Positions 30,152 through 35,875 of a DNA stretch of 35,875 bases are shown here, in pieces. Position 1 is the first letter of the stretch; each line of letters begins with the position of its first letter. The stretch covers positions 1 to 35,875 of the forward strand of contig JAFYPD010000047.1 in assembly GCA_017547685.1 (NCBI GenBank), read 5' to 3'. The stretch is from Peptococcaceae bacterium. GTDB taxonomy: Bacteria > Bacillota > Peptococcia > Peptococcales > Peptococcaceae. A program made the translations under genes and the position numbers. A model generated the notes under the pieces. The model made no database searches. It was not told the DNA's origin and saw only the letters and a list, made by a program, of their open reading frames with translations.

Positions 30152-31609
30152 ATGGCAAAACAGAAAAAAACAGATGTAATTTTAGTCGGTGCCGGGGTTA
30201 TGAGTGCCACGCTGGGCACGTTAATCAAAGAACTGGAACCGGAATGGAATATTATGATTGTGGAAAAACTGGCATCGGCCGGGCAGGAAAGTACAGACCC
30301 GTGGAACAATGCCGGTACAGGTCATTCCGCACTGTGCGAGCTGAATTATTCGGTGGAACAGTCTGACGGCACTATGGATGTGTCGAAAGCGATTAAAATC
30401 AATGAGCAGTTCCAGGTGTCCCGTCAGTTCTGGTCTTATCTGGTAAACAGCGGTCAGCTGCAGAATCCGCAGGAGTTTATTATGCCGATTCCGCACATGA
30501 GCTTTATTGAAGGCAAGAAAAACGTGGACTTCCTGAGAAAACGCTATGCCGTGTTATCGCAGAATCCGTTATTTGCCGGGATGGAATACACAGAAGATAC
30601 CGAAAAACTGAAAGAATGGGTGCCTCTGATGATGGAAGGCCGCACCAGCAAAGACCCGATTGCAGCTACCCGCATTGAAAACGGCACGGATGTGAACTTC
30701 GGTGCGTTAACTGCCAAATTAATCGATAATCTGAGCAAAAAAGGCGTAACCATACACTACAATACAACCGTAAAAAATGTTACCCGCAACAGTGACGGCC
30801 TGTGGGATGTAAAAATGCGCAGCGGTCGTCATACAGAAACCGTATCGACCCGGTTTGTATTCCTGGGGGCTGGCGGCGGCAGTCTGCCACTCTTGCAGAA
30901 ATCCGGTATTACAGAAGGAAAAGGTATCGGCGGGTTCCCAATCAGCGGTCTGTTTATGGTCTGCAAAAATCCGGAAGTAGTGAAAGAACACCATGCAAAA
31001 GTATACAGCAAAGCAAAAGTAGGTGCGCCTCCAATGTCGGTGCCGCATCTGGATACCCGCTATATTGACGGCGAAGAATCCTTGCTGTTCGGGCCGTTTG
31101 CCGGATTCTCTCCAAAATTCCTGAAAACCGGCTCCTGGTTAGATTTACCGCTGTCAGTAAAACCGCATAATCTGGGCACCATGCTGCTGTGCGCCGTGAA
31201 AGAGCTTGGGCTGGTGAAATATCTTGTTGGCCAGCTGATGCTAAACGACGAAGCCCGTCTGAAAGATTTACAGAACTTTGTTCCAAATGCAAAACTGGAA
31301 GACTGGGACTTGATTGTAGCCGGGCAGCGCGTACAGGTTATCAAACCAAAAGGTGTTCTGCAGTTCGGTACCGAAGTGGTATGCGCGGCAGATGGCAGCA
31401 TTGCTGCGCTGTTAGGAGCTTCTCCAGGGGCATCGGTGGCAGTGGATGTTATGCTGAAGCTGTTAAACAGATGCTTCCCGCAGGAATTCCCGCAGTGGGA
31501 GGGTAAAATCAGAGAAATGATTCCAACCTACGGCATTGCCCTGGAAAAAAATCCAGACCTGTTAAAACAGGTACAGGCTTCCACCGCAGCAACCTTGAAA
31601 CTGCAGTAG
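30152..31609 (+). CDS. mqo: Malate:quinone oxidoreductase
   Basis: This 485-residue FAD enzyme starts with a dinucleotide-binding motif, '[23 protein letters not shown]', followed by the Mqo signature '[21 protein letters not shown]'. The C-terminal '[38 protein letters not shown]' is likewise diagnostic. It oxidises malate to oxaloacetate at the inner face of the membrane and hands the electrons to menaquinone, or may run in reverse under reducing conditions. Length matches the family. The start codon at 30152 has only a weak upstream site. It follows fumarase across a structured 285-base gap, so it is probably transcribed separately, but the two enzymes act in consecutive steps. Confidence 0.93.
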   Translation: MAKQKKTDVILVGAGVMSATLGTLIKELEPEWNIMIVEKLASAGQESTDPWNNAGTGHSALCELNYSVEQSDGTMDVSKAIKINEQFQVSRQFWSYLVNSGQLQNPQEFIMPIPHMSFIEGKKNVDFLRKRYAVLSQNPLFAGMEYTEDTEKLKEWVPLMMEGRTSKDPIAATRIENGTDVNFGALTAKLIDNLSKKGVTIHYNTTVKNVTRNSDGLWDVKMRSGRHTETVSTRFVFLGAGGGSLPLLQKSGITEGKGIGGFPISGLFMVCKNPEVVKEHHAKVYSKAKVGAPPMSVPHLDTRYIDGEESLLFGPFAGFSPKFLKTGSWLDLPLSVKPHNLGTMLLCAVKELGLVKYLVGQLMLNDEARLKDLQNFVPNAKLEDWDLIVAGQRVQVIKPKGVLQFGTEVVCAADGSIAALLGASPGASVAVDVMLKLLNRCFPQEFPQWEGKIREMIPTYGIALEKNPDLLKQVQASTAATLKLQ

Positions 31610-31620
31610 AAAGTAAGCAT

Positions 31621-31662
31621 AAAAGCCGCTGTCTTGTGTGTGCAGAAACAGTGGCTTTTTTC
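31621..31662 (+). terminator. Terminator of mqo
   Basis: AAAAGCCGCTGT (31621-31632) pairs with ACAGTGGCTTTT (31648-31659, one G-T wobble) and is followed by further T. Confidence 0.88.
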
Positions 31663-31717
31663 TGCCTGATTGCGGTATAATAAAAACAGTGAAATCAAAT
31701 GGAACAAGGAGTGATGG

Positions 31718-32242
31718 ATGATGTTAGAGTTACTAATGAAACGCAGAAGTATCCGCAAATATAAACAGGAAGCCGTTGATGCCGACAAACTGAAAAAAAT
31801 CATGCAGGCGGCGCTGCTGGTGCCATCCTCCCGCGGCAGAACCCCATGGGAATTTGTAGTGGTGCAGAACAGAGAAACCCTGCAGGCGCTGGGCAAATGC
31901 CGTCATCCGCAGCAGGTTTTTCTGCCGGATACACCGGCAGCCATTGTAGTGCTGGGTGACACATCGGTTACGGATGTGTGGGTGGAGGACTGCAGCATCG
32001 CCATGACCATCATGCAGCTGGAGGCAGAACAGCTGGGGCTGGGTTCCTGCTGGATTCAGATTCGCAACCGTATGGCACAGGGCGAACAGCAGACCAGTAA
32101 CGATTTCATCAAAGAATTGCTTCATATTCCGGCGCAGTATGATGTGTTAGCTGTTCTGGCCTTAGGCGTTCCCGATGAAGAAAAACCGGGCAGAACACTG
32201 GAAGGGTTGCAGTATGGTAAAGTGCATCAGGAAAAGTTTTAG
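31718..32242 (+). CDS. Nitroreductase-family FMN oxidoreductase, second type
   Basis: This 174-residue protein starts 'LLMKRRSIRKYKQEAVDADKLKKIMQAALLVPSSRGRTPWEFVVV', the standard flavin-binding opening with 'RRSIRKY' and 'SSRGRTPWEF'. The later 'DCSIAMTIMQLEAEQLGLGSCWIQIRNR' helix contacts FMN, and it ends 'VLALGVPDEEK'. It reduces an unknown substrate with NAD(P)H. ATG 31718 and 31721 are both possible, with AAGGAG at 31706-31711. It is transcribed alone. The sequence is only distantly related to the nitroreductase at 21289. Confidence 0.87.
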   Translation: MMLELLMKRRSIRKYKQEAVDADKLKKIMQAALLVPSSRGRTPWEFVVVQNRETLQALGKCRHPQQVFLPDTPAAIVVLGDTSVTDVWVEDCSIAMTIMQLEAEQLGLGSCWIQIRNRMAQGEQQTSNDFIKELLHIPAQYDVLAVLALGVPDEEKPGRTLEGLQYGKVHQEKF

Positions 32243-32248
32243 GGCTTG

Positions 32249-32278
32249 TCTTTTTTGCATTTCGCTTTGTTGTTTTTG
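32249..32278 (+). repeat. Left arm of the 120-nt palindromic element, partial copy 2
   Basis: TCTTTTTTGCAT, CTTTGTTG and TTTTG match the left arm of copy 1 (29868-29896) closely. The right arm is missing; directly after it lies a copy of the 25-nt palindrome. Confidence 0.6.
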
Positions 32279-32287
32279 TTCTCTTGC

Positions 32288-32312
32288 AGGGGCGTTCGCC
32301 TGTGGCCGCCCG
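32288..32312 (+). repeat. 25-nt GC-rich palindrome, copy 2
   Basis: The pattern is AGGGGCG, TTCGCC, TGTGGC and CGCCCG. It has the same length, AGGGG start and CCCG end as the copy at 30073-30097, while the stem bases differ. This suggests that the shape, not the stem sequence, is kept. Confidence 0.6.
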
Positions 32313-32343
32313 TTTTCTGATGTATGAAGAAAGGAATATGTTT

Positions 32344-32844
32344 ATGGCATTTATTGATACGGACTGGTGGAAGCGTACAAACTGGTTCAAGATGTTTCTG
32401 GCCGGCTGTGCGGTTGCGTTGCTGATTATTTATCTGGTATTCGGGGTGGCGTTAAAACCGAATCTGGAACATATCCGGTCAAGTTTTGATGTGGAAATTG
32501 CAACCGATGGTGCGACCCGGTTATACACGCACAACACACAGGGCTGGTTTGGCGACGGGGAGGAGTACAGTGTCTGGCAGTATCAGGATGCTGACGATTT
32601 GCAGCTGAATGTGGAACTGCAGACAGGGCCGGCATTCCGGCACGATGTGTTTGACCGTGTCACCACACAGGGAGCAGAAACTCCGGATGGCTATTACCTG
32701 CCGAGAGAGCTGGATCAGGAGGTTTCCTGCTATTATCAGGATGACGATGATGATGAACTGATTGTAGTTTTTGCGCCGGAAGTACGGCTTGGTGATGGTA
32801 AAACCTATCAGAATCTGCTGTTTGTTGCCGCGTGGTATCAATAA
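32344..32844 (+). CDS. Membrane-anchored protein of unknown function, 166 residues
   Basis: I recognise no family. The N-terminus 'FIDTDWWKRTNWFKMFLAGCAVALLIIYLVFGVAL' has a charged start and one strong membrane helix, so the protein is anchored with the rest outside. The outer part is beta-rich and acidic and ends with 'YYQDDDDDELIVVFAPEVRLGDGKTYQNLLF'. The ATG at 32344 follows AAAGG by nine bases; ATG 32338 is nearer but badly spaced, and the longer open frame reaches back into repeat sequence. It is likely a single-gene unit. Confidence 0.65.
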   Translation: MAFIDTDWWKRTNWFKMFLAGCAVALLIIYLVFGVALKPNLEHIRSSFDVEIATDGATRLYTHNTQGWFGDGEEYSVWQYQDADDLQLNVELQTGPAFRHDVFDRVTTQGAETPDGYYLPRELDQEVSCYYQDDDDDELIVVFAPEVRLGDGKTYQNLLFVAAWYQ

Positions 32845-32862
32845 TTTTATGCTTCAAACCGA

Positions 32863-32890
32863 TTGTAATTTCACCTGGTAGTGCTATAAT
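32863..32890 (+). promoter_or_regulatory. Promoter of the DMT transporter gene
   Basis: TTGTAA (32863-32868) and TATAAT (32885-32890) with a 16-base spacer lie about 50 bases before the start codon. Confidence 0.68.
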
Positions 32891-32940
32891 GAGAACTTGA
32901 ACAATGATACTGTTTATAGCTGGAAAAGAGGTCTTTTACG

Positions 32941-33891
32941 ATGACAAGCAATCAGAAGCAGGGATATTTTTGTATTGCATTCACAACGCTGATGTTCAGT
33001 CTGATGGAAATTGCATTGAAGTTTATTGGCGGGGATTTAAACCCGATTCAGATTAATTTTTCCCGTTTTTTCTTTGGAGGGCTGGTGTTATTGCCCTTTG
33101 CGGTGAAAAAGCTGCAGAAACTGAAAGCGGAAGACGTACACATGGAACAGTCGGACTTGCTGTATTTTGCGTTTCTGGGGTTTGTGGGGATGGTAATCAG
33201 CATGTCGCTGTATCAGTTATCCCTTCTGCATGCCAATGCATCGGTGGTGGCGGTGCTGTTCAGCAGTAATCCGCTGTTTGTGCTGGTGCTGGCGTATCTG
33301 ATTCTGCGGGAGCCGATTCATATACGCAATATTGCGGCACTGCTGCTGGATGTGGTGGGGATTGTCTTTATCATTGACCCGTGGAATATGCATGTTGAAA
33401 TGCTGGGTGTGGTGCTGACGCTGTCGGCTACATTAGTATTTGCGCTGTACACCGTTCTGGGCAAACGGAAATGTGCCAAATTCGGCGGGCTGGTGGTCAC
33501 ATGCTTTGGCTTTTTATTCGGCAGTATCGAACTGATTGCAGTGTCGCTCATTGGCTATATTCCTCCAGCAGCAGACTTGCTGATTGCAAATGGTTTGGAG
33601 AAATTTGCGTATGTGCCGTTTATTTCAGGTTATACGCTGGAAAATCTGCCGATTGTGCTGTTTGTATATCTGGGTGTAACCGGCCTTGGCTTCGCCTCTT
33701 ACTTTATTGCGATGGAAAAAACATCGGCCAACACAGCAGCGCTGGTATTCTTCTTTAAACCGGTGCTGGCCCCAATTCTGGCATTCTTCATCCTGCATGA
33801 ACAGATTCCGATGAACATGATTGCCGGGATTCTGCTGATTCTGGCGGGCTCCATGACCAACCTTCTGCCTGGGTTGCTGAAGAAACATTAA
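32941..33891 (+). CDS. EamA-family (DMT superfamily) transporter
   Basis: This 316-residue membrane protein has about ten helices in two EamA repeats. The first is 'FCIAFTTLMFSLMEIALKFIGGDLNPIQINFSRFFFGGLVLLPF'; the second starts near 'MLGVVLTLSATLVFALYTVLGKRKC', and ends 'VFFFKPVLAPILAFFILHEQIPMNMIAGILLILAGSMTNLLP'. DMT proteins export or exchange metabolites such as amino acids; the substrate is not evident. AGAGG precedes the ATG. It has its own promoter, and a long palindrome starts 15 bases after its stop. Confidence 0.92.
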   Translation: MTSNQKQGYFCIAFTTLMFSLMEIALKFIGGDLNPIQINFSRFFFGGLVLLPFAVKKLQKLKAEDVHMEQSDLLYFAFLGFVGMVISMSLYQLSLLHANASVVAVLFSSNPLFVLVLAYLILREPIHIRNIAALLLDVVGIVFIIDPWNMHVEMLGVVLTLSATLVFALYTVLGKRKCAKFGGLVVTCFGFLFGSIELIAVSLIGYIPPAADLLIANGLEKFAYVPFISGYTLENLPIVLFVYLGVTGLGFASYFIAMEKTSANTAALVFFFKPVLAPILAFFILHEQIPMNMIAGILLILAGSMTNLLPGLLKKH

Positions 33892-33905
33892 AATTATAAA
33901 GTAAA

Positions 33906-34055
33906 ACATACGGCAGATGCATTGCTTACCCCGCTAAAGCCGGACATTTTTACCATCTGTCCACCGTTTACAGACTTCGTCTGTACCGGTATGGACATCT
34001 GGCAAAAAAGTTCCGTTTTAATGCGGACGAATCAGCAATTGCATCTGCCGTATGT
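33906..34055. repeat. 150-nt palindromic element between the DMT gene and mscL
   Basis: It has a perfect 16-bp terminal inverted repeat: ACATACGGCAGATGCA (33906-33921) and its complement (34040-34055). Several inner stems continue toward a tip ACAGAC-TTC-GTCTGT (33970-33984). The whole forms one long hairpin with bulges and encodes no protein. The layout is that of a miniature inverted-repeat or REP-like element, lying between two convergent genes. Confidence 0.8.
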
Positions 34056-34101
34056 TGTTATAAGAGTTATTTTTGTTTCTGTAAAAATCATTGCGGCAAT
34101 G

Positions 34102-34128
34102 AAAAAGGCTGTCCGTTAACGGGCAGCC
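34102..34128 (-). terminator. Terminator of mscL
   Basis: GGCTGTCCGTT (34107-34117) pairs with AACGGGCAGCC (34118-34128), one mismatch. Read on the minus strand it ends in TTTTT, eight bases after the mscL stop. Confidence 0.88.
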
Positions 34129-34135
34129 AGAAGAC

Positions 34136-34564
34136 TTAGTGATTCTGCTGTTTCAGTAAGTCGCGAATTTCAGCCAGTAATTCTTCGGTGGTAGGGCCGG
34201 CTGGTTCTGGTGCCGGTTCCGGAGCAGGTTCTTCTTTTTTCTTTCTCATTTTTGTAATCTGCTGTACAAAGAAGAAAATACAGAATGCTACGATAAAAAA
34301 GTCAAATACGTTCTGCAGGAAGTTACCGTACATCAGTGCAGCTTCCGGTTTGATGACTGCACCGGCTGCGTCCAGTTCTGCCGGGCTCAGCACCAGTTTC
34401 AGAGAAGTGAAGTCGGTGCCAGCCGTTAAAAAGCCGAAGAACGGCATAATGATGTCGTTTACCAGAGAGGTCACAATTTTACCGAATGCACCGCCGATGA
34501 TAACCCCGATGGACATGTCCAGCACATTGCCTTTGAAGGCAAATTCTTTAAATTCTTTCCACAT
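34136..34564 (-). CDS. mscL: Large-conductance mechanosensitive channel
   Basis: This 142-residue protein has the MscL order: an amphipathic N-terminus '[44 protein letters not shown]' (helix S1 and TM1, with the glycine-rich gate), an outer loop, then TM2 '[23 protein letters not shown]'. A Pro/Glu-rich linker and a C-terminal helix '[16 protein letters not shown]' form the cytoplasmic bundle. It opens on membrane stretch to release solutes after osmotic downshock. AGGAGG lies before the ATG. It stands alone, with its own terminator, convergent with the DMT gene. Confidence 0.95.
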   Translation of the reverse strand: MWKEFKEFAFKGNVLDMSIGVIIGGAFGKIVTSLVNDIIMPFFGFLTAGTDFTSLKLVLSPAELDAAGAVIKPEAALMYGNFLQNVFDFFIVAFCIFFFVQQITKMRKKKEEPAPEPAPEPAGPTTEELLAEIRDLLKQQNH

Positions 34565-34650
34565 GAGAGATTCCTCCTGTATTATTTTCTGTTGTTCAGT
34601 GTAACAAATCTGTCAGCAGAAAACAAGGCGTTTTTTGTAGAATTTTTTGT

Positions 34651-34679
34651 TTGACATTCCTCATTTGTTTAGATATACT
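34651..34679 (+). promoter_or_regulatory. Promoter of the tyrS T-box leader
   Basis: A consensus TTGACA (34651-34656) and TATACT (34674-34679) are 17 bases apart, giving a start of transcription near 34686, just ahead of stem I of the T-box. Confidence 0.82.
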
Positions 34680-34685
34680 ATCATC

Positions 34686-35091
34686 ATATATGAAAAGGCG
34701 TTGACGAGAACCAGTAGCAGACAGCGAACCAACAGAGAGGAACCGGTTGCTGAGAGGGCCAGGGGATGGGTTTGTGAATACGTCTCGGAGCTGCACACTG
34801 AACCTAACGCAGATATTTTCTGCGTGGCTGTGTTGCATGAAAATTTGTTTACTTACGTACAGGTTAGTACGTGGCGCTGCACAAATTTCCATGCGCCGTG
34901 CCACACAAAAAATCTCAGACGTTCTGTGTCATGCATTTATTTAAAATGTATGAACTAGTAGGCTGTGCCGGATGGCAACCGTTAATATGCCGCGGTATCG
35001 AACAGGTATCGGATGAGGCTGGCTGTATGCCGGTGAATAAAGGTGGTAACACGGGATTTTACTCTCGTCCTTTGAGGGACGGGAGTTTTTT
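34686..35091 (+). ncRNA. T-box riboswitch, tyrosine-specific, with an inserted palindrome
   Basis: Stem I runs from about 34700 to 34800 and holds the specifier TAC (Tyr) at 34779-34781 in the typical setting GTGAA-TAC-GTCTCGGAGCTGC. The conserved linker GTAGGCTG and CCGG...CCGTTA follow near 34960. The T-box sequence AAAGGTGGTAAC is at about 35039-35050, where the T after TGG pairs with the A73 discriminator of tRNA-Tyr. A terminator lies at 35061-35091 (ACTCTCGTCC/GGGACGGGAGT plus T-run). Uncharged tRNA-Tyr should block termination and raise tyrS expression. The leader is about 400 bases, longer than usual, because of the palindrome at 34805-34923. Confidence 0.9.
34805..34923 (+). repeat. 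120-nt palindromic element, copy 3, inside the tyrS T-box
   Basis: Arms AACG plus CAGATATTTTCTGCGTGGC and GTGCCACACAAAAAATCTCAG plus CGTT, inner GCATGAAAATTTG and CAAATTTCCATGC, tip TACGTAC/GTACGT. It shares the CTGTGTTGC, ATGCGC and CAAAAAATCT blocks with copy 1 at 29861-29980, in the same places. Flanking sequences GAACCTA (34800-34806) and GAACTA (34952-34957) may be a target-site duplication, which would make the insert about 150 bases. Confidence 0.72.
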
Positions 35092-35148
35092 ATTTTCTAT
35101 CAGGATTTGATGAAAACTTTTTAGATTATTATTTAAGGAGAAGATAAA

Positions 35149-35875
35149 ATGGCTGAAATGACAATTTATGACGAACTGGTAGCCCGCGGTTTAATCGCAC
35201 AGGTAACCAACGAAGATGAAATTAAAGAACTGGTAAACAACGGGAAAGCAACTTTCTACATCGGTTTTGACTGTACTGCAGATTCTCTGCATGTTGGTCA
35301 CTTCATGGCTCTGTGCCTAATGAAACGTCTGCAGCTGGCAGGCAACAAACCAATCGCTCTGATTGGTGACGGTACTACAATGATCGGTGACCCTTCCGGC
35401 CGTACCGATATGCGTCAGATGCTGACCGAAGAAACCATCCAGTACAATGCAGACTGCTTCAAAAAACAGATGGAAAAATTCATCGATTTCTCTGAAGGCA
35501 AAGCTCTGATGGTTCGTAACTCCGAATGGCTGAAACCTCTGAACTATATCGAAATGCTGCGTGAAGTTGGCGCATGTTTCTCCGTAAACAACATGCTGCG
35601 TGCAGAATGCTACAAACAGCGTATGGAAAAAGGTCTGAGCTTCCTGGAATTCAACTACATGATTATGCAGAGCTACGACTTCTACTATATGTTCCAGAAA
35701 TACGGCTGCAACCTGCAGTTTGGCGGTAATGACCAGTGGAGTAACATGCTGGGCGGTACTGAACTGATTCGTCGTAAACTGGGTCAGGATGCTCATGCTA
35801 TGACAATCACTCTGCTGCTGAACTCCGAAGGCAAAAAAATGGGTAAAACTGCTTCCGGCGCTGTATGGCTGGATC
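35149..35875 (+). CDS. tyrS: Tyrosyl-tRNA synthetase (runs off the right edge)
   Basis: The first 242 codons are in the window. '[20 protein letters not shown]' carries the HIGH-type motif (HVGH), '[17 protein letters not shown]' the TyrRS signature, '[14 protein letters not shown]' the tyrosine-binding region and '[12 protein letters not shown]' the KMSKS-type loop. It charges tRNA-Tyr with tyrosine. AAGGAG before the ATG at 35149 fits. The T-box upstream controls it by tRNA-Tyr charging. The C-terminal RNA-binding domain is outside the window. Codon use is highly biased, as expected for a well-expressed gene. Confidence 0.96.
   Translation, partial: MAEMTIYDELVARGLIAQVTNEDEIKELVNNGKATFYIGFDCTADSLHVGHFMALCLMKRLQLAGNKPIALIGDGTTMIGDPSGRTDMRQMLTEETIQYNADCFKKQMEKFIDFSEGKALMVRNSEWLKPLNYIEMLREVGACFSVNNMLRAECYKQRMEKGLSFLEFNYMIMQSYDFYYMFQKYGCNLQFGGNDQWSNMLGGTELIRRKLGQDAHAMTITLLLNSEGKKMGKTASGAVWLD

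Noticed and set aside
34596..34958. Frames of about 100 codons on both strands over the tyrS leader
   Set aside because: They cover the T-box RNA and the inserted palindrome, whose structural signals explain the sequence.
1..35875. CRISPR arrays, tRNA or rRNA genes
   Set aside because: I saw no regularly spaced direct repeats and no tRNA- or rRNA-like sequence. The repeated sequences found are palindromes at irregular distances.

Overview
The window looks like a chromosomal segment of an anaerobic, gut-type member of the Firmicutes/Bacillota with a two-membrane, respiratory lifestyle. My best guess is the Negativicutes, perhaps Acidaminococcaceae such as Phascolarctobacterium. The guess rests on gene content: a Tat-exported [FeFe] hydrogenase with a quinone-reactive membrane module, two-subunit class I fumarase, malate:quinone oxidoreductase, a YlmC/YmxH-type PRC-barrel protein and a T-box in front of tyrS. 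No rRNA, tRNA or CRISPR array is visible, so the taxonomy is inference.

Positions 1 to about 7,140 are an AT-rich accessory island, largely a graveyard of mobile and defence genes. It holds the first codons of an IS3-type transposase, a cut-off Ntn-hydrolase (proteasome-like) gene, RloA/RloB-like remnants, and one intact two-gene module (AAA ATPase + DUF4276 TOPRIM-like protein) that is a credible anti-phage system. These are followed by a decayed IS3 element, a TnpV remnant, an intact DUF6442 + HTH-regulator pair behind a promoter with twin operators, the 5' end of a group II intron just after a terminator, a BioY gene with an apparent internal deletion, a DUF1284 gene and another transposase tail.

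From 7,160 on the sequence is ordinary, densely packed backbone. It begins with an alkaline-phosphatase-superfamily phosphodiesterase divergent from a LysR regulator, then a YlmC-like protein. A block follows of TPR, DUF4037, DUF4125, DUF4261 and an unrecognised protein. Next come a phosphoribosyltransferase-like gene, cca and a SpoU-type rRNA methyltransferase with a small partner, a MATE exporter and a small coiled-coil protein. A nitroreductase and a CadC-type metal sensor then lead into the hydrogenase operon.

The metabolic core is at 22.3-31.6 kb. An exported [FeFe] hydrogenase, a 16-Cys ferredoxin subunit with a C-terminal membrane anchor and an NrfD-type membrane subunit should pass electrons from H2 to menaquinone. 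PutP, fumarase and Mqo follow. A 30-40 nt sequence upstream of the CadC-type gene recurs upstream of the hydrogenase operon, which suggests a shared regulator. The right end holds a second nitroreductase, a DMT transporter, mscL and tyrS. Several palindromic intergenic repeats lie between 29.8 and 35 kb. One of them sits inside the tyrS T-box leader, and its hairpin arms differ from a sister copy by compensatory changes.
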